Assembly: GCA_034399355.1 (NCBI GenBank)
Contig: JAXMMT010000027.1
Coordinates: forward strand, 1 to 64,000
Length of the DNA: 64,000 nucleotides
Direction of reading: 5' to 3'
From: UBA2279 sp034399355
Lineage (GTDB): Bacteria; Actinomycetota; Coriobacteriia; Anaerosomatales; Anaerosomataceae
Numbering within the stretch: position 1 is the first letter of the stretch; each line of letters starts with the position of its first letter. The notes beneath the pieces are model-generated. The model searched no databases. It worked only from the letters and a program-made list of their open reading frames with translations, and was not told where the DNA came from. The position numbers were made by a program, and so were the translations under genes. Shown here piece by piece: positions 51,137 through 59,089 of this stretch.

Positions 51137-52345
51137 GTGGAGCTTGGTACTCTTCTCACAATCGGAATAATGGTCGTTCTCGGCTTTTTGGGGGCACGTC
51201 TCAGCGATAAGATCCATATCCCTTGGGTCGTAGGCTACATCCTCGTCGGGGTGTTGCTCGGGCGTTCAGGTGTCGGCTTTCTCAGCGCGGATCTAGTCGA
51301 GACCCTGAACGTCATCTCACTGTTCGCTCTCGCGCTCATCGGCTTCACGGTAGGCGGAGAACTCCAAATGCGCGAGATGCGCGAACTCGGCAAGAGCATC
51401 ACTATCATCACCCTGTTCGAGGCGGGTTCGGCGTTCATACTCGTGTGTGGCGCGATGTATCTTGTCACCCACAGCCTCCCCATCGCCATCGTGTTCGGTG
51501 CACTGGCCTCGGCGACCGCTCCGGCCGCCACCGTGGACGTGTTGTGGCAGTACCGGTCTCGCGGCCCATTGACCACCACGCTCTTCGGCGTAGTGGGTCT
51601 CGATGACGCGGCCGCACTCATCATCTACGCGTTCGCATCCTCTGCCACGAAAGCGCTGCTCAGCTCGGGCGGCTTCGAGTGGAAGTCGGCGCTGTCCGGT
51701 CCGCTGCTCGAGATCGGCGGCGCACTGCTCATGGGCGCGATCGGCGGATGGGTGCTTCACTTGGCCATGCGCTGGGTCCGCGACAAGGGCCAGCGATTGA
51801 TCATCATCCTTGGCATGATCATGTTGTGCGCCGGGCTCGCTGATCACTTCTCGCTCTCGCTCATCTTGACGAACATGGCCATGGGCTTCACGCTCGTGAA
51901 CATCTCCCGAGATAATCGTGTCGCTTTTGAGCTCTGCGGGGCATTCAACCCGCCGGTCATGGTGCTCTTCTTCGTACTTGTCGGTGCATTGGTGAACGTC
52001 TCGCTGCTCCCAAGCATCGGCCTCATCGGGGTGACGTACCTGGTCATGCGTGTCATCGGCAAGACCGTCGGCGCATGGACGGGCGCAAAACTGTCCGACG
52101 CGCCGGATGTGGTCCGGAAGTATATTGGGCTCGGTCTACTCTCCCAGGCCGGTGTCGCCATCGGCCTGGCCATTGACGCATCTCACACGTTCAAGGCCTA
52201 TGGAGCGGTCGGTGCCGAGATCGGAGCTCTGGCGATCAACGTCATCGCTGCCACGACCTTCGTCTACCAGGTGATAGGTCCCGCCCTGACCAAAGTGGCG
52301 ATCTTCAAGGCGGGCGAGGTTGCCGAGGAGTTCCGAGTCACGTAA
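51137..52345 (+). CDS. CPA2-family cation:proton antiporter (KefB/Na+/H+ exchanger domain)
   Basis: A 402-residue membrane antiporter of about 12 helices: GARLSDKIHIPWVVGYILVG, LGRSGVGFLS, ASATAPAATVDVLWQY and the paired acidic VVGLDDAAALIIYAF of the transport core. No C-terminal KTN or TrkA domain is fused; the CBS protein encoded just upstream may take that role. It starts at GTG. K+ or Na+ in exchange for H+ is expected; the ion is not deducible. Confidence 0.9.
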   Translation: MELGTLLTIGIMVVLGFLGARLSDKIHIPWVVGYILVGVLLGRSGVGFLSADLVETLNVISLFALALIGFTVGGELQMREMRELGKSITIITLFEAGSAFILVCGAMYLVTHSLPIAIVFGALASATAPAATVDVLWQYRSRGPLTTTLFGVVGLDDAAALIIYAFASSATKALLSSGGFEWKSALSGPLLEIGGALLMGAIGGWVLHLAMRWVRDKGQRLIIILGMIMLCAGLADHFSLSLILTNMAMGFTLVNISRDNRVAFELCGAFNPPVMVLFFVLVGALVNVSLLPSIGLIGVTYLVMRVIGKTVGAWTGAKLSDAPDVVRKYIGLGLLSQAGVAIGLAIDASHTFKAYGAVGAEIGALAINVIAATTFVYQVIGPALTKVAIFKAGEVAEEFRVT

Positions 52346-52407
52346 CTCTTGGCTCCCTCCTTGATGGGCGCGCCATGGTACCCTCGTCCCCTGACAAGGA
52401 GGCGGCC

Positions 52408-53247
52408 ATGTGTGAGTTCTGTGTGCAGCACGGCGATGGCAAGAAGTGGTATCTCGAAGCCTCCAACTACGCGTATGACCTCACCAGTGACCTCAAGCGC
52501 CGCGAGTACGTCGTCGACTTCGTGCAGGGCTTCAGTAAGCGCATGCCTGGCAATGTGAAGCTGCTCGAGGTCGTGAAGACCTCTCCCCGACCGGTGCAAC
52601 GGATCTTTCGCGCGCTGACACTTCCTCACCAGAAGAAGTACCACTACGGACAGCCCGTGCCTATCGAAGAGTGCGAGCAGATATTCGACTTCGCCACGAG
52701 CATCGTCCAGGTCCCCTGCGTGTGTCGCGACTTCGCCGGCATGCCCGAGCGCGGCTACTGCATCGCGATGACCGTCACCCCTCAAGACGAGGCGCTTGCC
52801 GAGGCGTTCAGTGGATACACCGACGGCCCCGACACGAGCGTGCTGCAGAGGTTGACGCGCGAGGAGGCCTCGGCAGTGCTGCGGCGCTGCGAGGATGAGG
52901 GGCTGATGCACTCGGTGTGGACGTTCGGGACGCCGTTCATCACCGCTATCTGCAACTGCAATCTCGACGCCGGCTGCATGGCGATGCGCACGACGCTGGA
53001 ATTCGACCACAAGACGATGTGGAAGGGCGAGTACGTCGCCCGGATGAACGACGAGACGTGCCGGAGCTGCCGTGCATGCGTTGAGCGCTGTCCCTTCTCG
53101 GCGATCAGCTGGGATGCGGACGCCGGACTTCCGGTCATCGACCTCCATGCGTGCTACGGCTGCGGAATCTGCCGGTCGGCGTGCCGCTTTGACGCGGTCT
53201 CGCTCACCGATCGTGCTGGTGACCCGGCCGTCGCCAACGACTGGTAG
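52408..53247 (+). CDS. Ferredoxin-type iron-sulfur protein with two 4Fe-4S motifs
   Basis: A 279-residue, probably cytoplasmic redox protein. It opens with MCEFC and contains further cysteine sets (VPCVCRDF, ERGYC; ICNCNLDAGC), then a typical 2[4Fe-4S] ferredoxin domain at the C-terminus: CRSCRACVERCPF and CYGCGICRSACRF. The middle part belongs to no enzyme family I can name. ATG 52408 has AAGGAGG upstream. Its stop is 3 bases from the convergent nitroreductase end. Confidence 0.85.
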   Translation: MCEFCVQHGDGKKWYLEASNYAYDLTSDLKRREYVVDFVQGFSKRMPGNVKLLEVVKTSPRPVQRIFRALTLPHQKKYHYGQPVPIEECEQIFDFATSIVQVPCVCRDFAGMPERGYCIAMTVTPQDEALAEAFSGYTDGPDTSVLQRLTREEASAVLRRCEDEGLMHSVWTFGTPFITAICNCNLDAGCMAMRTTLEFDHKTMWKGEYVARMNDETCRSCRACVERCPFSAISWDADAGLPVIDLHACYGCGICRSACRFDAVSLTDRAGDPAVANDW

Positions 53248-53250
53248 CGC

Positions 53251-54048
53251 CTAGCCGACAGGCAGCCACCGGGCCACATCCGGCGCCTCGAGGAACTCCC
53301 AAACGCCGTCAGCGCCTGCCGCGCGCGCGCCCAGCTCGAAGTGCAACATCGCGATACCGCAGTCGAGCCGCTTGGAGACCCGTGGTATGTCCGCTCCTTC
53401 GGCGACGGAAACAACGACGCCGTCGGCATCGAGCCGGAACCGCCACGGCTGCCGATTCATAGCCGAGGGCGCGATCCGCGCGGCCTCCACACCAGCGTGC
53501 GCCCATGTGGGCCACGTCTCTACCCCCGGCGCGATTTCACCGAGTTCGCGACGGAACTTGGGGTGGCCCATACCGAAAACGATGCGCTCTTTCGTACTGA
53601 TGCGTTCAACTGCGTACCCAACGGGGCTGACGGCGTACACCCGCTCCCCCTCGGCAACATCGCCGAGCAACACCGCGTGCTTCGTGCTGAACAGACCGCC
53701 GACCCAGCACGTGTCGAGACCGAGAGCGGTCGCCTCCAAGACGAGGCCCTCGCCGGTGTAACCGACGGCGGCCTGGACGTCACGCTCTTCGTCGACGCCT
53801 ACGAACACCAGCGCGCTCGATGCACCCGACACGCCACCGTAAGAGCCCGCGATACCCATGAACAACCGTTGTGGTACTTGGGGCACTAGAACCACACGCG
53901 CGACATCCCCAAAGGGGCGGAAGTCGCGAGTACACGCGTCGAGCGTATCCAGAGCGTCGGGCGAAGACGGCTCATCCTGGAAGCTTCGCCGGGCGCGACG
54001 TGACGGGATGACCTCGAGCCAGCGCTGCTGTTGGGACGTTATGGTCAC
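53251..54048 (-). CDS. Nitroreductase-family protein
   Basis: A 265-residue FMN-dependent nitroreductase-fold protein: N-terminal RRARRSFQDEPSSP, then GYTGEGLVLEATALGLDTCW, the family's helical signature, and SAMNRQPWRFRL, in which the NRQPW motif typically binds FMN phosphate. The order of these motifs is as in the TM_nitroreductase subgroup. Its GTG start overlaps the sensor kinase stop, so both are on one transcript. The substrate is unknown. Confidence 0.85.
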   Translation of the reverse strand: MTITSQQQRWLEVIPSRRARRSFQDEPSSPDALDTLDACTRDFRPFGDVARVVLVPQVPQRLFMGIAGSYGGVSGASSALVFVGVDEERDVQAAVGYTGEGLVLEATALGLDTCWVGGLFSTKHAVLLGDVAEGERVYAVSPVGYAVERISTKERIVFGMGHPKFRRELGEIAPGVETWPTWAHAGVEAARIAPSAMNRQPWRFRLDADGVVVSVAEGADIPRVSKRLDCGIAMLHFELGARAAGADGVWEFLEAPDVARWLPVG

Positions 54049-56078
54049 AGCTCGGCAGAAGGAAGCTTCTCGGGCAGAATGACCGAGAAAGTCGTACCGC
54101 GACCGACCTCACTCGACACCACGATCTCCGCCGACAGCACGTCGGCGAGCTGGCGGGAAAGCCCGAGGCCGAGACCGGTGCCGTGATGTGTACCTGCGTC
54201 ACCGCGACTCATCTGGCGGAACTCCTGGAAGACGTGGGGCAGCTCTTGCTCCGGAATGCCCACGCCGCTGTCAATCACTGAGACCGAGACGTGACCATCC
54301 TCGATGGCAGAGACCGCGACGTAGATCGCACCTTCGTTGGTGTACTTGATCGCGTTCGAGATCAGATTCATGAGAATCTGCTGGAGCTTGAAACGGTCGC
54401 TCGTGATCATCACGGGACGTTCCGCCGAGGTGAAGTGGACCTCGAGGTCCTTCTCCTCGGCCGGTGACCGCATGCTGAACAGGGTGGACTCGGCCATCGC
54501 GACGACGTCGAACTCCTCGGCGTCGCAGTGCGCTTGTCCGGTCTGGACAACCGAGATATCGAGCACGTCGCTGATAAGGTCCAATAGCGAGCGGCCGGCC
54601 TCATTGACCATCCCGACCTGCTTCGCCTGCTCCTCATCGATCTCTCCGACGAGCCCGCCGAGGAGCATGTCCGTGAGACCGATGATAGTGTAGAGCGGCG
54701 TTCGCAACTCGTGGCTCATGTTGGCGAAGAAGACGTCGCGAGCCTGCGTTGCCTGCTGCAACTCGGCGTTGGCACGGACGAGATCGTCGGTGCGTTGCTC
54801 CACTAGTTGCTCAAGGTTCTGGTGGTAGTGCTCGAGCTCTTCCTCGGCCCTGCGACGATTGGACATGTCGTGCACGATCGCGTAGATCATCTCGTGTGAG
54901 TGCATGGTGATCGGGCCCGCGTACAGTTCGACCTCGTGTACACTGCCGTCCGCAATGCGGTGCTTGAACTGGAAGTAGTCGCGCTCCCCAGTGATCGCGC
55001 GACGCAGTTCCTGCTGTACGTGTTCGGGTGCGAGCGTGTCGATCTGGAAGATGCTCATCGTGGTGAGTTCGTCACACGAGTAGCCGTAGAAAGCGCATGC
55101 TGCATCGTTCGCTTCAACGATCTGGGAGGACTCCGGGTCGATCACGATCATCGGCAGATGCGTGTGCCGGAACAGCGCACTGTAACGCTCCTCGCTCTCC
55201 GCGAGTGCCCGTCGGGACCGACTTTGCCACAACCCCAACGCAAGACGCGAGCTCACGAGTCCGAGAACCGCACGGGCTGTCTCAGGATTCTTGAGCGGCC
55301 GACGCCAAAGCGCGGATAGAATGCCGATGCGCTGGCCCGAGGGGTTGGTGATCGGAGCTCCGGCATATGCTTCGAAACCCTCACTCTCGATCCACTCGTC
55401 TTCCGGGAAACGCTCCTGCAACCCGTACGGATAGCACACCACGCGCCTGCTCGAGATCGCCGAGGCGGGCTTTCCGGCGAGACTCCACTCAACGTCAGGC
55501 TGCAGGTCACCATCACAGCGACACAACAGTGTCTTCGCGCGGCTCGTACGTTCCGAATCCACCTCGGCGATGCAGACTGCGTCACACCGCAGCGCGGTCT
55601 CGAGTATGGCTGCATAGCCCTCGAGCGTGTCACTGGCTATGCGCGGGAGATGGGCCGAGGACGCCTCCGCGGCGCCACCGGGCTCGTCCGGCAGTTCCCC
55701 CGCGAAGACGATCGCGCTGGCTAGGGTTTCGTCAGACTGCCAGCTCGGGAGCACCCAGAAGTCGAACTCGGCACTGCGCCCCGTGGACAGCCGCATGCGC
55801 GCGTGGACGTTCGCAGTCTGGCTCCCGTGCTCGAGTGTGCTCGAGAGCAGCTCCCACAGGTCCATGCCGTCGAAGGTCATCGGGCGACGCCGCGAACCGC
55901 TCGGCAGAGTCACCAACAGCGGTTGTGCGGCATCGTTGACAACGAGAAGTCCTCCGTCTGCGCCGAACGCGAGAACCGGCAGCGGAAGCAGGGCCGCCAC
56001 GGCGTAGTAGAACTCCGTGCCCTCGGCAACAGGTTGCCGTGCCTCGTCTCGCGCTCCTCTGTTCTTGATGGAATCCAC
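54045..56078 (-). CDS. Sensor histidine kinase with GAF and PAS domains
   Basis: A 677-residue soluble kinase. Layout: an N-terminal PAS-like region (about 20-150), a GAF-like domain (about 160-300, GAPITNPSGQRIGILSA), a PAS/PAC domain (about 320-440, HLPMIVIDPESSQIVEAND), a coiled-coil (EELEHYHQNLEQLVEQRTDD), HisKA with FFANMSHELRTPLY, and HATPase_c (ILMNLISNAIKYT, GTGLGLGLSRQL). No membrane helix and no receiver. GTG 56078 has an AAGGG about 12 bases upstream and avoids a long overlap with the acylphosphatase gene; the frame is open further upstream but unlikely to be used. Confidence 0.88.
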   Translation of the reverse strand: MDSIKNRGARDEARQPVAEGTEFYYAVAALLPLPVLAFGADGGLLVVNDAAQPLLVTLPSGSRRRPMTFDGMDLWELLSSTLEHGSQTANVHARMRLSTGRSAEFDFWVLPSWQSDETLASAIVFAGELPDEPGGAAEASSAHLPRIASDTLEGYAAILETALRCDAVCIAEVDSERTSRAKTLLCRCDGDLQPDVEWSLAGKPASAISSRRVVCYPYGLQERFPEDEWIESEGFEAYAGAPITNPSGQRIGILSALWRRPLKNPETARAVLGLVSSRLALGLWQSRSRRALAESEERYSALFRHTHLPMIVIDPESSQIVEANDAACAFYGYSCDELTTMSIFQIDTLAPEHVQQELRRAITGERDYFQFKHRIADGSVHEVELYAGPITMHSHEMIYAIVHDMSNRRRAEEELEHYHQNLEQLVEQRTDDLVRANAELQQATQARDVFFANMSHELRTPLYTIIGLTDMLLGGLVGEIDEEQAKQVGMVNEAGRSLLDLISDVLDISVVQTGQAHCDAEEFDVVAMAESTLFSMRSPAEEKDLEVHFTSAERPVMITSDRFKLQQILMNLISNAIKYTNEGAIYVAVSAIEDGHVSVSVIDSGVGIPEQELPHVFQEFRQMSRGDAGTHHGTGLGLGLSRQLADVLSAEIVVSSEVGRGTTFSVILPEKLPSAEL

Positions 56079-56177
56079 GCCGCTTAAGCCCTTCGCATGC
56101 GGTTGGTCTTTCGGGAAGATACCCTGATGATGACCCTTGGTGAGGCGTTCGTGCAACGTCAGGAGAGGGGCGCGAGC

Positions 56178-56459
56178 ATGCGGGACAGCAGCATCAGGCT
56201 TCACATCTGGGTTTCGGGCATCGTGCAGGGCGTCTTCTACCGGGCGTCCGTCATCGAACACGCCCGCGAGGCGGGCATCAGCGGTTGGGTGCGAAACCTT
56301 TCGGACGGGCGCGTCGAAGCCGTCTTTGAAGGCGAGTCCGACGCTGTGGGCAGGATGCTCGCCTGGGCCCACGAGGGGCCGGTCCACGCCGTCGTCGAGC
56401 ACGTGGAAACGGCTGCCGAGACTCCCTTGGGCGAGCAGGGCTTTCGAGTCGCCTACTGA
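56178..56459 (+). CDS. acyP: Acylphosphatase
   Basis: A 93-residue enzyme hydrolysing acyl phosphates. The catalytic Arg and Asn are visible in IVQGVFYRASV and GWVRNLSDGRVEAVFEG, and the length is typical. ATG 56178 has GAGAGGGG upstream; the frame is open for 27 codons further but the family start lies here. Confidence 0.93.
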   Translation: MRDSSIRLHIWVSGIVQGVFYRASVIEHAREAGISGWVRNLSDGRVEAVFEGESDAVGRMLAWAHEGPVHAVVEHVETAAETPLGEQGFRVAY

Positions 56460-57349
56460 TCAGACACCATAGGCTTGGGTACGCCAAGCGTGTTGACAAG
56501 CGTGACGCCAAGGAGGGCGAGCACGCCGCCACCGAGCGACAGAAGCGTGGGCACCTCGGCGATCCATAGCCACGCGATTCCGATGGCAAGCACCGGCGAC
56601 ACGTACAGGAAGCTCGACACGATCGAAGCAGGAAGCTTCGCGAGGGCGTAGGACCACAGCACATACGCGATCGCGGCCGGAAAGACTCCTAAGTAGACGA
56701 CGGCCCACGTGGCCGAGGCCGGTGCTGTGACTGTCTGCTGCAATAGAGATGGCGCGAACACGAGCATCGGAATCGTACCCAACCAGATCGCGTACGACGT
56801 GAACTCCAGCGGCTTGTAACGCCGCAGCAGGGGTTTGGACACGATGAAGTACGCAGCCGTGGACACCGCAGATAGCAAGATGAACAACGCGCCTGGTTCA
56901 AGCGAGAGGTGTCCCTCGGCCTCGCCGAGCGTGATGAACGCAACGCCCGAGAACGCTACGACGATTCCCGCCCAGCCCCAGCCCGTCAGGCGCTCACCGA
57001 GAAAGACGGTGGCCATCAGCACGGTGAAGATCGGGCCTGAAGCGATCAGTAGGCTCGCCGAGCCGGCCGTCACCGTCTGCTCACCGAAGTTCAACGCGAC
57101 ATGGTAGACGGTGATGCCCAGCGTGCCGGCAAGGACCAGGTGCGGGATGTCGCGCAGCGGGGGCAAGCGCATGCGTTTGAGTACCGCGTAGCCAGCAAGC
57201 ACGAGCGACGCCGTGGCGAAGCGAAGTAGGGCTACCTCGCCCGGCCCGTAGCCTGTCAGCCCCTCTTTGATGCCCGCGAATGCGGACGCCCACAGGACAA
57301 GGGTCACGCTCACAGCGATGAGTGTGCGCGTGTCGGGACGGTTGCTCAT
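56453..57349 (-). CDS. EamA/DMT-family transporter
   Basis: A 298-residue, ten-helix permease with two EamA repeats: LIAVSVTLVLWASAFAGIKE, LNFGEQTVTAGSASLLIAS, and in the second half TAAYFIVSKPLLRRY and SSFLYVSPVLAIGIAWL. Such proteins export amino acids or other metabolites; the substrate is unknown. ATG 57349 has AAGG about 10 bases upstream; another ATG seven codons earlier is possible. Its end overlaps acyP by 7 bases on the opposite strand. Confidence 0.9.
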   Translation of the reverse strand: MSNRPDTRTLIAVSVTLVLWASAFAGIKEGLTGYGPGEVALLRFATASLVLAGYAVLKRMRLPPLRDIPHLVLAGTLGITVYHVALNFGEQTVTAGSASLLIASGPIFTVLMATVFLGERLTGWGWAGIVVAFSGVAFITLGEAEGHLSLEPGALFILLSAVSTAAYFIVSKPLLRRYKPLEFTSYAIWLGTIPMLVFAPSLLQQTVTAPASATWAVVYLGVFPAAIAYVLWSYALAKLPASIVSSFLYVSPVLAIGIAWLWIAEVPTLLSLGGGVLALLGVTLVNTLGVPKPMVSDQ

Positions 57350-57390
57350 GCGAGGTCGCCTTCCATGCATGCTCCATAGTCCAGGGGTGA

Positions 57391-58104
57391 TCAGATGCCA
57401 AGGCGCCTGCGGACCGAGTCGCTCTCGAGTTCACGGAGCGCATCGGAGCCGATCCAGCGTGCGGCACGCGATTCACTCTGCCGCAAGCGCGCGGCCACGG
57501 CAACCGCAGGACCGTGCAGCGTCGCCGACCGCTTACCGATCTGCCTGACCGCCCAGTTCACGCCCTTCCTGACGTAGTTGCGCTCGTCTTCGGCTTCCCG
57601 ATCGACGAGTTCGAGGAAGTGCAGGAAGGGCTCCTCGGCCATCTTCTTGTCGTGCACCGCAAGCGAGGACATCAGCACGAACCCTGCACGCTTGACGAAC
57701 TCCTCGCTGCGGCCCGCCCACTCCTCAGCGAGGTCGTAGGCGAAGGGGGTAGCGGCGAACAGCCCCATCAGCTGGTCACAGACGTCCCATGAGTCAATGT
57801 CGCCCACCCATGCTTCAACCTGCGAACGCGTCACGAGCGCCGGAACGTCGATGAAGCCGGCGAGCATGCGGGCTTCATGAACGCCCGAGGCCCAGAGTCC
57901 CTCGGCGAGTTCGTGCAGGGTCGACGGGTCGTTCCTGCGCAGTGGCTTCAACTCCTTGGCGATGCCGCGCAACACCGGTATCCGAACGCCGAGCGTACCT
58001 TCTCGGCAAATGCCGTAGTGAGCCATCCCTTCGACATTCTCGGGATTGGCCGCCGCACGCAGGCGTTCAAGCAGCTCGTGAACGGAGGGCGCTTCCACGC
58101 CCAT
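57391..58104 (-). CDS. AlkD-like DNA alkylation repair glycosylase
   Basis: A 237-residue, all-helical protein with tandem HEAT-like repeats, the AlkC/AlkD fold: YGICREGTLGVRIPVLRGIA, EARMLAGFIDVP, WDVCDQLMGLFAAT, and FVKRAGFVLMSSLAVHDKKM, ending in NYVRKGVNWAVRQIGK. AlkD removes N3- and N7-alkylpurines. The catalytic-site Asp of IDSWDVCD and the Trp are kept. It begins right after the stop codon of the ABC remnant. Confidence 0.9.
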   Translation of the reverse strand: MGVEAPSVHELLERLRAAANPENVEGMAHYGICREGTLGVRIPVLRGIAKELKPLRRNDPSTLHELAEGLWASGVHEARMLAGFIDVPALVTRSQVEAWVGDIDSWDVCDQLMGLFAATPFAYDLAEEWAGRSEEFVKRAGFVLMSSLAVHDKKMAEEPFLHFLELVDREAEDERNYVRKGVNWAVRQIGKRSATLHGPAVAVAARLRQSESRAARWIGSDALRELESDSVRRRLGI

Positions 58105-58254
58105 CTACTCGAACTTCAGGAGCCGGGCGCCCGCGCCGTTGGGCCCGAGCAGACCGAACGTTTCGCCTTCGGCTATGGAGAACTCGATATGGTCGACCGC
58201 GGTGAGCTCGCCGAAGCGCTTGACGAGCCCCCGGACCTGAACGATACCAGCCAT
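58105..58254 (-). pseudogene. Truncated ABC transporter ATPase (first 40 residues only)
   Basis: The 49-residue frame reads IVQVRGLVKRFGELTAVDH, then IAEGETFGLLGPNGAG followed by ARLLKFE and a stop. The start, the A-loop region and Walker A up to GAG are those of an ABC-2-type ATPase, but the motif breaks off before GKST and everything after is missing. It is a deletion remnant fused to the base before alkD; a functional ATPase is excluded. Confidence 0.8.
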
Positions 58255-58337
58255 CTCGACGAACCCCCTTAGCGAAGCCATCTCCGACCTACCCATGCAT
58301 AGTACCGAACATCCTCGCGTGGCGAGGCCTCGATGCG

Positions 58338-58371
58338 CGTGGGGCGCGTTCCTCTCGGAGCGCGCCCCACG
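58338..58371 (-). terminator. GC-rich hairpin downstream of tRNA-Ala
   Basis: CGTGGGGCGCG pairs with CGCGCCCCACG; with TCC/GGA and one T-G pair inside, the stem reaches 15 bp around loop TCTC. It lies 10 bases past the tRNA 3' end. No T-run follows, so termination or processing are both possible. Confidence 0.55.
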
Positions 58372-58380
58372 TATGTCTTC

Positions 58381-58455
58381 TGGTGGACGAGAAGGGATTC
58401 GAACCCTCAACCCCCTGCGTGCAAAGCAGGTGCGCTCCCGTTGCGCCACTCGCCC
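58381..58455 (-). tRNA. tRNA-Ala (anticodon TGC)
   Basis: Minus-strand cloverleaf: acceptor GGGCGAG with CTCGTCC (one G-T pair), anticodon stem CCTGC/GCAGG with loop TTTGCAC (anticodon TGC), T loop GGTTCGAATCC, discriminator A and encoded CCA (58381-58383). Confidence 0.95.
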
Positions 58456-58548
58456 GACTGTGCGGCTCGCCGCGACGCGCAGTATAACATCTCGCTCGCG
58501 CGCGCGCTGCCCAGTAAGACTAGCGTTGGGGCTCCCTGAAGACATGAA

Positions 58549-58579
58549 GAGGGCGAGTGGACTACATCCACCCGCCCTC
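58549..58579. repeat. Hairpin-forming inverted repeat in the gene-free region
   Basis: GAGGGCG-A-GTGGA (58549-58561) pairs with TCCAC-C-CGCCCTC (58567-58579) with one A-C mismatch. No T-run on either side. Possibly the end structure of an unseen transcript or of the tRNA upstream region. Confidence 0.5.
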
Positions 58580-59089
58580 GGTCTTCTCGTCCGGGACGGC
58601 CTTCGCACCGCTCGAGGCGCCTTCTAGATGGGCCCTTCTCAGAAGCTCTTGGCCGAGTGAGTGTTGCCCTCTCGGCCGCACCCCTGAACTCTCCAGGAGC
58701 TTATGCCCGAGTCTTCCAGCTGCCGTGCCCCTTCATGTTACCTGCGTACTCACTCAATGATCTTCGTCTCTCGACGATGGACTGAACACGAACCGAACTC
58801 ACGCAACGGCCGTCCGGAAGCCTTCATCTGCCGTCCCGGCAGAAAACAAATCCCCTACCGTCTCCAAGTGTTCGGCTTCGCCTCCGCTGGTCGCGTTGGT
58901 TGCCTTGTCGATGCGGGCGACCCCGCACCCTACTTCGACTATACCCCTCTCATGCATGCGCTCACATGCAATGGTACCGTCCGGGATTCGAGCGGGGTCC
59001 GTAGTTCTCAGCGACTCGCACATACAGGAATACATGGCACAATGAAGTCTTGAACGGGCAAGCGGCGAACAGCGAGGAGGGGCGGGGGG
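58580..59089. other. About 510 bases without a supported gene
   Basis: No convincing coding frame, tRNA, tmRNA, SRP or RNase P core was recognised on either strand. CACAAT at 59037-59042 could be the -10 of the glucan synthase gene. The stretch between tRNA-Ala and the glucan synthase may be residual DNA or an unrecognised RNA. Confidence 0.5.

Noticed and set aside
56079..56402. Upstream extension of the sensor kinase frame by 108 codons
   Set aside because: It runs antisense through the acylphosphatase gene, reads as low-complexity sequence, and no domain begins before GTG 56078.
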